A DNA stretch of 64,000 nucleotides, from contig NZ_CP126256.1 in assembly GCF_003234265.2 (NCBI RefSeq), forward strand, positions 2,542,001-2,606,000. The letters are read 5' to 3'. This document shows, one piece after another, positions 50,027 through 57,647 of this stretch; the first letter of the stretch is position 1, and each line of letters starts with the position of its first letter. The notes under the pieces were generated by a model, which was not told where the DNA came from, ran no database searches, and saw nothing but the letters and a program-made list of their open reading frames with translations. The position numbers and the translations under genes are program-made. This stretch comes from Curtobacterium sp. MCSS17_015. Its GTDB lineage: Bacteria; Actinomycetota; Actinomycetes; Actinomycetales; Microbacteriaceae.

Positions 50027-51694
50027 TCAGGCCAGTCGGCGGATGACCGCCCGCTTCTTCCCACGCGGTTTCGCGCCGGACTTACGCGCGTCCAAGCACG
50101 CCTTCCACGACAGGACTGCAGCCATAGCCGCGTCGAATTTGAATTCCTGCCGGCCGTCCTGCTTCTGCATGACGTACAACGGCTTGCCCTCGTCGTCCTT
50201 GATCCGCAGCTCCTTCGCGCCCGCGTTACCGAGGTGCCGGAGTAGGTCGCCGTGCGGGTCGAACGCAGCGTCAGGCGTAGACGCACCACCGAAGAGGACC
50301 GAACCCGAATCGATCGCCTCGACGTACTCACGCAGCGTGTACGCCATGGTCTTCGGCCGAGCCGTCCACCACTCTTCAACCTGGTCAGGCCAACGAGCAG
50401 CCCACGAACCGAGCGTTTCCGTCCAGTGCGGCGGGTCTCCGTACAACTTGTAGACGCGGAACCGTTCCATCGCTTCGGCGAGCGTCGCAGTGACGTCAGC
50501 CTCGTCCACTTCCCACTCGTCTGCCTCATACGGGCGCTCCCAGCAGCCCAGAAGCTCCTGCAGCCCCGTGTCGATGTCCGTGGCAACAAGTGCCGTCGCA
50601 TCCCGGAACCTCGCGCCGTCAAAGCCGAGAGCAACAAACGCACCCTTGGGAATCGTCTGACCAGGCACAGCAAGGTTCTTCGCCGCGATCTTCGTCATGT
50701 CGAAGAACTGGCTGTCGGACTTCCGCCAACGGTTCAACCACACTCGCTCGAGGTACGCCTTATCCGCCTTCGGGCGATCCCACTGCTTCGCGATCGACTC
50801 GAACTGCCCAGGACCGAACTCGCCAACCGGGCCAGTCGCGTCCTGAATTGCTGCGACCCTCTGCTCAACGGTCGTCAGATCCTTGTGCTCGTCGCCAGCC
50901 CAACGAGCGAAGAAGAACAGCGCCGGGTCATCGATCTCACCGGCAGCGATCATCTCCGCCTCAGCGCGGACATCCTCTTCGATGGAGTTCTGGCCCGGCT
51001 GTCCTGCAGTTGACGTGTACAGCGCCCACGGATCTTCAAGCGGGCGCTTCGTCAGGTTGGCGCTCATCGTCTCGTGCGCGTTCTTCGCGGACGGCAGGAA
51101 CAGGCGGTGCGGCTCGTCGAAGTGCTGGAACGTCGTCAGTGCGCCATCACGCGAGCCAGGCGAGTTCGACACAGGAACGCAACGTCCGTCTGCAACACCG
51201 CGAGCGTCGAGGCGCACGATCCGGTCCAGGGAAGCGTCGAACATGTCGGCGTCTTCGCCGTGCTCTACGACGTACTTCAGGACGCCGTATGCGAGCTCCG
51301 ACACTTGCTCTTCCGTTACCGCCATCATCGGGATGTACGGGAACGCCACCGGCTTGCCGACAGGGTCCCCGTGAGCGTCCCACCCGTCGTGCCGGACCGG
51401 CGCATCGGGGTGGAGCTCCGCGTACGCCACCCACGCAGCGAACTCGGTCTTCGCCATGCCCTTACGCCACTCGATCGCCCCACGCTGGAAACGCCGCCGA
51501 CCCTCAAGCCGGTGGCCCCGCGGGTAGATCTCATACAGCCGGTACAGCGCTGCACGCTTCTCAGCGTCAAGTTCAGCTGGCTGCCCAGCCAGCGACCCCG
51601 GACCGAACACGCAGCTGGCTTCGATGAAGTCTGCGATGGCCGGCCCCAGCGTTGGGAAGTCGAGGTCAAGCGGCGGCACGATCAGCGTCGCCAT
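50027..51694 (-). CDS. Terminase large subunit
   Basis: 555 residues. ATPase part: WRKGMAKTEFAAWVAYAELHPD (deviant Walker A), FDEPHRLFLPSAKNAHETM (Walker B region). Nuclease part: LGFDGARFRDATALVATDIDTG with Asp ligands, then HWTETLGSW. Packs DNA through the portal. GTG/ATG spacing to TerS is seven bases. Confidence 0.9.
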   Translation of the reverse strand: MATLIVPPLDLDFPTLGPAIADFIEASCVFGPGSLAGQPAELDAEKRAALYRLYEIYPRGHRLEGRRRFQRGAIEWRKGMAKTEFAAWVAYAELHPDAPVRHDGWDAHGDPVGKPVAFPYIPMMAVTEEQVSELAYGVLKYVVEHGEDADMFDASLDRIVRLDARGVADGRCVPVSNSPGSRDGALTTFQHFDEPHRLFLPSAKNAHETMSANLTKRPLEDPWALYTSTAGQPGQNSIEEDVRAEAEMIAAGEIDDPALFFFARWAGDEHKDLTTVEQRVAAIQDATGPVGEFGPGQFESIAKQWDRPKADKAYLERVWLNRWRKSDSQFFDMTKIAAKNLAVPGQTIPKGAFVALGFDGARFRDATALVATDIDTGLQELLGCWERPYEADEWEVDEADVTATLAEAMERFRVYKLYGDPPHWTETLGSWAARWPDQVEEWWTARPKTMAYTLREYVEAIDSGSVLFGGASTPDAAFDPHGDLLRHLGNAGAKELRIKDDEGKPLYVMQKQDGRQEFKFDAAMAAVLSWKACLDARKSGAKPRGKKRAVIRRLA

Positions 51695-51701
51695 CAGCGC
51701 C

Positions 51702-52160
51702 TCAATTCACTGCTTGCAGAACCGACCGCGGGTCCTCGCCCCGCTTCGGCTGACGGCTCGCCGAGGACGTGCCACGACGGACCGCCCCACGCTCCTTCGC
51801 CTGCTCCGCGGACTCAACAGCCCACTCGAGCGAGCGCCGAGCCATGGGCGAAAGGCCGAGATCCTTGCGCTGCAGCCGTAGCTCAGCCATCGCGTCCTTG
51901 CGGTCCTTCGCGGTCTCACCTGTGACGAAGTCGTTGTAAGCGGCCGTGCACATCACCACGTTGTGGTAATCCGACTCAAGCCACTCGGAAGACATCTCCG
52001 ACGACCACATGTCGTCCCAATAGGAAACGGCTGCGTCTGTCCACTGAACCCAATCGGGGACGGCGGGAATGCCCGCTTCGTTGACCGCCGCGAGAGTACG
52101 GGCACCAGCAGTCTTGTTGCGTCGCGCGCGAGTCGACGGGTGCTTTTTAGGTGCGGGCAT
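51702..52160 (-). CDS. Terminase small subunit
   Basis: 152 residues. MPAPKKHPSTRARRNK, SYWDDMWSSEMSSEWLESDYH, MAELRLQRKDLGLSPMARRSLEW are typical of actinophage TerS (P27-like). ATG 52160 has GGGAGG six bases upstream; that motif is continuous with the repeat CCCATGGCGGG. First gene of the late packaging block. Confidence 0.82.
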   Translation of the reverse strand: MPAPKKHPSTRARRNKTAGARTLAAVNEAGIPAVPDWVQWTDAAVSYWDDMWSSEMSSEWLESDYHNVVMCTAAYNDFVTGETAKDRKDAMAELRLQRKDLGLSPMARRSLEWAVESAEQAKERGAVRRGTSSASRQPKRGEDPRSVLQAVN

Positions 52161-52168
52161 GCGGGCCT

Positions 52169-52201
52169 CCCATGGCGGGAAATCGAGACGCCCATGACGG
52201 G
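52169..52201. promoter_or_regulatory. Tandem 11-bp repeat pair in the TerS/PrimPol divergent region
   Basis: CCCATGGCGGG (52169-52179) and CCCATGACGGG (52191-52201), start to start 22 bases, in the 84-base gap between divergent starts. Same layout as 46985-47016. Confidence 0.6.
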
Positions 52202-52244
52202 CAGATGCTAGTGGATAGGCGGCTAAATCCGGTACGATTGACCT

Positions 52245-52787
52245 ATGCGCGAGTGCGGGTACTGCGGAAAGTCGATCGTCTACAAGAACGCTCAAGCGCG
52301 TTTCTGCTCCGACAAGTGCCGCAACTACGACCGACGCCGACAACAGCGCAACCCGATCCCCGCCGAGATCACAAAGCGCGACCGGTGGGTGAGGTGGAAC
52401 GCAGCTAAAGTGCCGCTCACTGCGAGCGGATCCACCGCCTCAAGCACCAACCCGGCAACCTGGACTACCTACGCCGGAGCAACCGCGTCAACCGCCGGCG
52501 TCGGGATCGGCTATGTCCTCGGAGACGGCATCGGGTGCATCGACCTCGACCATTGCCTACTCGACGGCAAGCCGAACCAGGAAGCGCTTACGTTCCTTGA
52601 GGCATACCCACGCCACTACATTGAGGTTTCCCCGAGTGGCGACGGCCTGCACATCCTCGGAACCGCAGAAGCAGCGGTCGGGCGTCGCTACACCGCAAAC
52701 GGTCTGCACATTGAGCGCTACAGCACCGGGCGCTACATCACCGTAACCGGGAACGTCTACCAGCATGGGGAACTACTGCCGCTCTAG
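52245..52787 (+). CDS. Stand-alone PrimPol-type (bifunctional primase/polymerase N-terminal) protein with zinc knuckle
   Basis: 180 residues. N-terminal C4 knuckle CGYCGKSIVYKNAQARFC..KC, then a PrimPol domain: RDRWVRWNAAKVP, GVGIGYVLGDGIGCIDLDHC (metal DxD), YIEVSPSGDGLHILG (His), and GLHIERYSTGRYITVTG. No helicase part. Leaderless: TACGAT six bases before ATG 52245. On the strand opposite the late genes; stop overlaps the convergent gene inside CTAG. Role in replication or as a lysogeny-expressed moron is open. Confidence 0.8.
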   Translation: MRECGYCGKSIVYKNAQARFCSDKCRNYDRRRQQRNPIPAEITKRDRWVRWNAAKVPLTASGSTASSTNPATWTTYAGATASTAGVGIGYVLGDGIGCIDLDHCLLDGKPNQEALTFLEAYPRHYIEVSPSGDGLHILGTAEAAVGRRYTANGLHIERYSTGRYITVTGNVYQHGELLPL

Positions 52788-53008
52788 GCGACGTCGAGGG
52801 TGCCGGCTGCGACGATGACGCCGACTGCACCGGTGGAATTGACGATCGCCGTCGTGTCGAAGAGCTCCGTTGCCACCGTGCGGACCGTGTCGCCCTCGTA
52901 GTTCGCGATGCGTTCGTGCTCGACCTCGTCGATGACGATCGCGAAGGGGTAGTCGACGTCGTCGCCGGCACCCTTCGATGGAAGGGTGAGAACCTGGATA
53001 CGTGCCAT
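52784..53008 (-). CDS. Small hypothetical protein
   Basis: 74 residues, beta-rich: MARIQVLTLPSKGAGDDVDY, FAIVIDEVEHERIANYEGDT, GAVGVIVAAGTLDVA. GGAGG lies seven bases before ATG 53008. Present between HNH and TerS genes in related layouts; no function known. Confidence 0.65.
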   Translation of the reverse strand: MARIQVLTLPSKGAGDDVDYPFAIVIDEVEHERIANYEGDTVRTVATELFDTTAIVNSTGAVGVIVAAGTLDVA

Positions 53009-53212
53009 GTTGATCGCCTCCATTGATCCGATAGGAAGTACCGATTTGCGTGGCACACAGCGATCTAAGGCGCTGGGCCTCACCAGGGTCGCGCGGCGTG
53101 GGCACCAGCGCCACAGGGCGGGAGTTAGGCACACAGCCCCTCCCGCGGCCCGAATCTGGGGGAATCGTACGCAACAACTTGTGCAGCATCTCTCCGGTGT
53201 CCGAACGGAGGC

Positions 53213-53239
53213 CCACCCCGGGGGTAAGCCCCGGGGTGG
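53213..53239 (-). terminator. Terminator after the zinc-finger HNH gene
   Basis: 11-bp stem CCACCCCGGGG with its complement, 5-nt loop, starting just after the HNH stop codon. Confidence 0.65.
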
Positions 53240-53243
53240 CGTC

Positions 53244-53996
53244 TTATACTGCTAGCAGTTCGAGTACTCGTGCGCGGCACCGAGAACTGAGCTCTGTGGA
53301 CAACTGCTGATCCTGTCGAATTGCGTTGCATACGAAGTGTGCGAGCCGAAGATTCTCGTCGCTGTGGTCAGGCTTGACTGCGTGAGACTGCGGCGTGATG
53401 TGGTCAAGGCTTCGAGCAAGCAGGTCGAAACCTTGCCACTCACGCCTGACTTCAAAGCCACAAATGTGACAGACGCCAGCATCACGCAAGTAGATGCGAC
53501 TTCGCTGCTTTGGTGTGGGATTGAACGTTTCGCGGTCAGCAGCTGACCGAGCAAACTTCGCCGACCATTTGCAGTTCGCGGAACAGTACCGTCCACCACG
53601 CTGCGCGGTGAATACCTCACCGCAGTACGCACAAGGGCCGCTGACCCAGGTGCGTCCACTCGTCACGGTAGGCACATGGACACGGGGTCGGTACCGCACC
53701 GCAAGCTCTGTGCTCCTTGGCTTCGGCGCTCTGGGGGTGGCGTTAAGCATTGCCGCCTGGGCCTTGTTGGCGCAGCGCTTAGTGCAGTACCCCTGGGATG
53801 CTTTCCCGATGAACGGGGTGGAGCAGCTGATGCAGACACCGGGGGTTGTGTAGTTCAGCTCACGCCAGTTGCCTCGCGCTCGACGTACTGCGGATGAGCG
53901 TGCGACGTTCGCTCGCTTGGCGCAATCTGACGTGCAGTACTTCCGTTTGCGCCCATCGAATTCGTCAGCGCAGTGCGCGCAGGTATACTGAGCCAC
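53244..53996 (-). CDS. HNH endonuclease with three N-terminal zinc knuckles
   Basis: 250 residues. Three Cys4 units: CAHCADEFDGRKRKYCTSDC, CISCSTPFIGKASQGYCTKRC and CAYCGEVFTAQRGGRYCSANC. The HNH core follows: DAGVCHICGFEV, LDHITPQSHAVKPDHSDENL, AHFVCNAIRQ. GTG 53996 with GAGGAG upstream. Probable mobile nuclease; the knuckles resemble the one on the PrimPol protein. Confidence 0.85.
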   Translation of the reverse strand: MAQYTCAHCADEFDGRKRKYCTSDCAKRANVARSSAVRRARGNWRELNYTTPGVCISCSTPFIGKASQGYCTKRCANKAQAAMLNATPRAPKPRSTELAVRYRPRVHVPTVTSGRTWVSGPCAYCGEVFTAQRGGRYCSANCKWSAKFARSAADRETFNPTPKQRSRIYLRDAGVCHICGFEVRREWQGFDLLARSLDHITPQSHAVKPDHSDENLRLAHFVCNAIRQDQQLSTELSSRCRARVLELLAV

Positions 53997-54063
53997 ATCA
54001 ACTCCTCACCGAGTTGGTCACGACCCCGGACGGTTGCACCCGTCGCGGGGTTCTTCTGTTGAG

Positions 54064-54420
54064 TTAGTAGTTGCGGGATCGTCCCGCGGCGGCTTCCTCT
54101 TGCGTCTTCACCTTGTGGCAGGGGCGGCACATGCCTTGCCTGTTCGCCATGTTGGCGACGTCGCCGCCTGCTGCGATGTTGTGCACGTGATCGTCATCGG
54201 TTGATGTTCGTGTGCATCCTCGACTTGTGCATGCTCGGCAGCCTGAGCATCGGCAGGTTGGGTCGCGGAGCAGCACTGCTTGTCGGGTGAGCCGCGACTG
54301 TCGCGTGGATCCTGCGTGTCGTGAGCCTTGCCATACCGGTGTGTGTTCGGTGCAGAACCGTCGTCCGATGACGCGTGCCTCGCATCCGTCACGTCCGCAT
54401 TTCTTGGGCGCTCGCGGCAC
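54064..54420 (-). CDS. HNH endonuclease (terminase-associated type)
   Basis: 118 residues. MPRAPKKCGRDGCEARVIGRRFC gives a zinc ribbon; core is LLRDPTCRCSGC...DDDHVHNIAAGGDVANMANRQGMCRPCHKVKT. Small HNH proteins of this type sit near terminase genes and assist packaging in cos phages. Confidence 0.85.
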   Translation of the reverse strand: MPRAPKKCGRDGCEARVIGRRFCTEHTPVWQGSRHAGSTRQSRLTRQAVLLRDPTCRCSGCRACTSRGCTRTSTDDDHVHNIAAGGDVANMANRQGMCRPCHKVKTQEEAAAGRSRNY

Positions 54421-54453
54421 GCGTGAACCGCCTTCGCTGTCTGGGCTCAGCAG

Positions 54454-54633
54454 TTATTGCTTGTCTTCTACGGCTTCGTAGATGGCTTCGACTGCGGCTA
54501 CGAGTGGTGCTGGTGTGGTGAGTTGCCAGGGGTAGAGCGGTGCTCCGTGTCCGTCGTAGCTGACGGGTTTGGGGTGTCGGTTGGTTCTGGTGCGGTGGCA
54601 GCTGCATAGCTCACTGTCACTGTGCTGGCACAT
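54454..54633 (-). CDS. 59-residue hypothetical protein
   Basis: Short reading frame from ATG 54633 with GGAG six bases upstream: MCQHSDSELCSCHRTRTNRH, then a Tyr/Pro-rich part (PVSYDGHGAPLYPWQLT) and AAVEAIYEAVEDKQ. Overlaps the 54617 gene by 17 bases. The Cys/His cluster at the start could bind metal. Codon pattern and ribosome-binding site support it. Confidence 0.6.
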   Translation of the reverse strand: MCQHSDSELCSCHRTRTNRHPKPVSYDGHGAPLYPWQLTTPAPLVAAVEAIYEAVEDKQ

Positions 54634-54850
54634 CGTCTGCTCCGGCGTGGGTGTTGCTGTCTGCGGTTTGGCAGACGAGTTCGCGGATCACTGCGGCTGG
54701 TGCGGTGGCGATTGCGGTGTAGCGCACGGTGACGTCGCCGTCGGTGGGGAGTGCGTCGATTTGTACGGTGCCGAGTTGGGCGTTGTTCGGGTTGACGCCG
54801 GCTGCTTCGAGTACGCCGCGGTCGAAGTCAGCGCCGAGTGTGATGGGCAT
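54617..54850 (-). CDS. Hypothetical protein
   Basis: 77 residues: MPITLGADFDRGVLEAAGVN, then beta-rich VRYTAIATAPAAVIRELVCQ. GGGAG seven bases before ATG 54850. Not recognised. Confidence 0.6.
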   Translation of the reverse strand: MPITLGADFDRGVLEAAGVNPNNAQLGTVQIDALPTDGDVTVRYTAIATAPAAVIRELVCQTADSNTHAGADDVPAQ

Positions 54851-54882
54851 CGTTGCTCCCTACGCGGTCGGATCGCGTTTGC

Positions 54883-55098
54883 TTATTGCCGCTCGTCTCG
54901 TTCGCGGCCGTCGAGGCTGTGGTGGATGGCCAGCCATGCGTCTGATCCGTCGGCTGCTACGAGGAGTTCGTACGTGGGCCCGCAGATGCAGTCGCTGTCG
55001 TCTTCGACATCGTGTTCGATGGCGTCCCGCAAAGGGCGGGTGTGGGACGTGTTACCGGTTGGCGTTGGCCCGAGTGCTTGCCATGCGCCGCTCATAAC
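54883..55098 (-). CDS. Hypothetical protein
   Basis: 71 residues: MSGAWQALGPTPTGN, then EDDSDCICGPTYELLVAADG and AWLAIHHSLDGRER. The DCICGP motif recurs in small actinophage proteins. AGGAGG five bases before ATG 55098, chosen over upstream in-frame starts. Confidence 0.65.
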   Translation of the reverse strand, partial: VMSGAWQALGPTPTGNTSHTRPLRDAIEHDVEDDSDCICGPTYELLVAADGSDAWLAIHHSLDGRERDERQ

Positions 55099-55322
55099 GC
55101 CTCCTACGTGGTCGGCCGTCCCGTCTGGGTTCCGCATGCCACCGCGGGTTACCTCAGGGGTCTCGGCCAGTAGTGGGCCACTGCAAGGCGCTGGTGGGGT
55201 CGCAGCCGTATCAGCTCGGCTCACCAGGACGACGACTGCGGTTAGCGCCGCGTTCGCCAACTTCTATCGACACCATCGCCGGTCACTACGGGGAGCCGAA
55301 CGTTGACGCCTGTGCAGTGGAG

Positions 55323-55604
55323 TCAGTGGGTGTTGCTCAGTGCGTCGATGACCGCTTGTGGGTCACGCACGTTGAGGACGTTGAACGTCGAAACGATCTC
55401 GATGTCCTCGGTGGGTCGGCTCGTGATTGCGAAGCACCGGATCTCGAGGTCGCCGTTGTCCTCGTCGATGGTGAACTCGATGCCTACCTCGTCCGGCCCG
55501 CCTTCGATGCGCACTGCGTTGCCGCTCGGGCCACCCATGCGGACGGCTTCGGCCTCTAGCGCTTCGAGGTCGATGGTTTCGTTAACGCCGTCGATCTCAG
55601 TCAT
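55323..55604 (-). CDS. Hypothetical protein
   Basis: 93 residues, acidic: MTEIDGVNETIDLEALEAEA, GNAVRIEGGPDEVGIEFTID, DIEIVSTFNVLNVRDP. AGGAG six bases before ATG 55604. No family recognised. Confidence 0.65.
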   Translation of the reverse strand: MTEIDGVNETIDLEALEAEAVRMGGPSGNAVRIEGGPDEVGIEFTIDEDNGDLEIRCFAITSRPTEDIEIVSTFNVLNVRDPQAVIDALSNTH

Positions 55605-56010
55605 GGTGACTCCTGGTGTTCGCGATGAGGGTGTTCCCCGACTCAGCGCCGCATTGTGGGTGCTTGCGTCCGGCGTCTCGCGCACAAGGGCGGGGCGGCG
55701 GCGTTGCTGCTGAATGGTTGGCCGGCGGGCCGGGGAAGGCATAGGCCGGGCGGCTTGGTGTTCCAGTGCCGCCCGGCAGTAACAGTCGCGGCTGGTTCCG
55801 CTCCGGTTTGATGCGTTCGCTACGGATGTCCGTGCACGATCGCGCGGCTTTTCCGGTGCCGCAGTCGAACCGATGGTTGTTGTCGCAGGCATCGGTGTGC
55901 TGCGGGTGGGCCAACCACCATGTTCAGTGCTCATCCTCGTGGTGGATGCTTGCGCCCGATCCGCTCCTCGGGGCACTGTGTTGGGCTGGCTCTTGGCCTG
56001 ATGCCCAACG
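55605..56010. other. Unresolved stretch between early and late blocks
   Basis: Two minus-strand frames are open here (to 55914 and 55934) but both are Arg/Pro/Ser-rich and neither has a well-spaced ribosome-binding site, so I do not call either. Because the early operon ends at the 56011-56044 terminator, a promoter for the 55604-52784 genes should lie in this stretch; I could not place it. Confidence 0.4.
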
Positions 56011-56044
56011 AAAAATCCCCATCAGTCACGGATGACGATGGGGA
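56011..56044 (-). terminator. Intrinsic terminator of the early operon
   Basis: Read on the minus strand: TCCCCATC stem plus GTCA/TGAC extension (12 bp, one bulge) followed by TTTTT. One of the few T-tract terminators in the window, 55 bases after the last early gene. Confidence 0.9.
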
Positions 56045-56098
56045 GCAAGTGGCTGCGTGTGGACATGGTCGTCCGACGCAGTGTCAGCATAGCGTGTT

Positions 56099-56458
56099 TC
56101 AGTCGCTATCGGTAGGCGTTTCCTGCTGCGACACGCCGTTGATCGAACGAGCCAGACGGAGCGCCAAGGGCGGGTATGCGCAATCCCCTACGAGCACGGC
56201 CTCGTAATCATCCAGCGCCTCGGTGAGGATTGACATTTGAGTGTCGATCGTGCGGTGCAGCGCGACTATAAGCTTGGCTGATTCGAGGCCCATCCAGTTG
56301 CCGATGTCCGCCATCTCGCTGCTGTGGACAATGGCTAGTTCCGTGCCGTCCTCGACAGCGTAGTCGTCAGCTTCAATGCCCCATGGCCCCGGGTCGGCCT
56401 TCGCTCGGAGTTCTTCAAGGCGAGCGCGGGCAGCTTTCAGTTCTTCGCACGGGGTCAT
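56099..56458 (-). CDS. Early-region paralogue 1 (LHRTID family)
   Basis: 119 residues. MTPCEELKAARARLEELRAK at the start, VALHRTIDTQMSILTEALDD in the middle, LALRLARSINGV near the end: the three segments it shares with the two upstream genes. Most diverged copy. ATG overlaps the previous stop (ATGA). Function unknown. Confidence 0.7.
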   Translation of the reverse strand: MTPCEELKAARARLEELRAKADPGPWGIEADDYAVEDGTELAIVHSSEMADIGNWMGLESAKLIVALHRTIDTQMSILTEALDDYEAVLVGDCAYPPLALRLARSINGVSQQETPTDSD

Positions 56459-56865
56459 GACTCCTCTTCGCCGTCTCGTCGCGTGTGCCAGCCTGGATTG
56501 GGTTGGAGCGCTGGACCCTTTGGAGCGTCCCGTACCTGCTGCACTTGTGCCATTAACTCGCGCTCGATGAGCATCATGCCTGCCCCGTCGTCATGATCAT
56601 CGTCGAGATGATCATGACCATCCCCGTTGATCGCCCGAGCTAAGGCGAGGCCATCGCCCGAGTACTGACCTCCAAAGCACTCAACCAATGCGATGTCGCC
56701 CTCAAGGATGGACAGCTGCACGTCGATCGTGCGGTGGAGGGTAAGGGACAACTCGGACGGTCCCGCGGACCCCGCGCCGTACCCGGTGTCCCCATCGATC
56801 ATTGGTGCAAGCCGCAGGTCACTTAGACGTGCGTACGCTGCCTGTAGTTCTTCGAGTGGCGTCAT
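56455..56865 (-). CDS. Early-region paralogue 2 (LHRTID family)
   Basis: 136 residues. MTPLEELQAAYARLSDLR, LTLHRTIDVQLSILEGDIAL and GLALARAINGDG align with its two neighbours; the acidic His/Asp-rich C-terminal extension (HDHLDDDHDD) is unique to this copy. ATGA overlaps on both sides. Confidence 0.7.
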   Translation of the reverse strand: MTPLEELQAAYARLSDLRLAPMIDGDTGYGAGSAGPSELSLTLHRTIDVQLSILEGDIALVECFGGQYSGDGLALARAINGDGHDHLDDDHDDGAGMMLIERELMAQVQQVRDAPKGPALQPNPGWHTRRDGEEES

Positions 56866-57221
56866 GATCGGTCTCCATTGATCGCGCGGGCCAGGGATAG
56901 TGCGTTACGGGGCGGCGTGCCAGGGGCATACCGCACAGGCCCCCCTATTGAGCCGCTGACCGCGTACGGTTGTGCGTCTGCGATGGCGTCCTCCAGAATC
57001 GCGAGCTGCGCGTCGATGGTGCGGTGCAGGGTGACAATGAGGTCAGCGTGCGACTCGTCGTACACAGCCCCGACTGTGCCGTGAGACCCGATGATCTGCC
57101 TACGCATCATCGGCTCATCGTCATCCTCGTTTGACCAACGCCCAGCCGCATGCCGTCGAGATTCGTCACGCAGTTCGCTCAGCTGCTTGTGTGCGGCCTG
57201 CAGTTCCTCAAGCGGAGTCAT
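56862..57221 (-). CDS. Early-region paralogue 3 (LHRTID family)
   Basis: 119 residues. MTPLEELQAAHKQLSELRDE, IVTLHRTIDAQLAILEDAIA and LSLARAINGDRS. Helical protein of unknown function; overlaps the double-HTH repressor gene by ATGA, so the set is co-translated. Confidence 0.7.
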   Translation of the reverse strand: MTPLEELQAAHKQLSELRDESRRHAAGRWSNEDDDEPMMRRQIIGSHGTVGAVYDESHADLIVTLHRTIDAQLAILEDAIADAQPYAVSGSIGGPVRYAPGTPPRNALSLARAINGDRS

Positions 57222-57643
57222 GGTAAAACCATCCCTTCGTGACCGACCGCGCGCAGTGCGCGGTCGGCTTGACCTACCGTCATGGGGCGCAGCCCACGCA
57301 GCATTTTGCTGAACTGGGACTGCGAGACGCCAACCGCCTGCGCGATCTCGTCTTGATTCAGCATGTTTCGCGCCATCTCAACCCGCAGCGTTTCCGCGAC
57401 TTTGAGTTCGATGGCCGTTGGCTCAAACGACGCTTCAGCATTGGCGTCTCGCATCACAAGCTCCCCGCCGAGGGCTGCTTCAACTCGTCGGCGTGCAGCA
57501 GCTTGCGGCATTGACCGTCCGAGTTCCCAGTTGCCGATCGTGCGGAGGCTGACTCCGAGTTCGTTTGCCAGTTGCGCCTGCGTCAGGTTTTGTTCTGAGC
57601 GGTAGGCGATGAGCGCGTCAGGCAGCGTTGCATCAGTGACCAT
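57218..57643 (-). CDS. Regulator with two helix-turn-helix domains
   Basis: 141 residues. First XRE-type HTH: LTQAQLANELGVSLRTIGNWELGR; second, C-terminal: LNQDEIAQAVGVSQSQFSKMLRG. A joined pair in one small chain would bind paired operators. AAGGTGAG lies upstream of ATG 57643. Sits mid-operon rather than at the lysogeny switch, so an early-gene regulator is more likely than the CI-type repressor. Confidence 0.8.
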   Translation of the reverse strand: MVTDATLPDALIAYRSEQNLTQAQLANELGVSLRTIGNWELGRSMPQAAARRRVEAALGGELVMRDANAEASFEPTAIELKVAETLRVEMARNMLNQDEIAQAVGVSQSQFSKMLRGLRPMTVGQADRALRAVGHEGMVLP

Positions 57644-57647
57644 GCGC

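Noticed and set aside
53213..53248. Third copy of the promoter-leader hairpin (TATAAG followed by a CCCCGGGG stem)
   Set aside because: TATAAG overlaps the HNH stop codon and the hairpin follows it directly, so a terminator is the better explanation.
54389..54607. 72-codon minus-strand frame
   Set aside because: Arg/Thr/Ser-rich shadow; a different frame (54454-54633) has a ribosome-binding site and a sensible protein.
55597..55934. Minus-strand frames of about 105-110 codons between 55597 and 55934
   Set aside because: Two overlapping frames are equally open, neither has a spaced ribosome-binding site, and both are Arg/Pro-rich.
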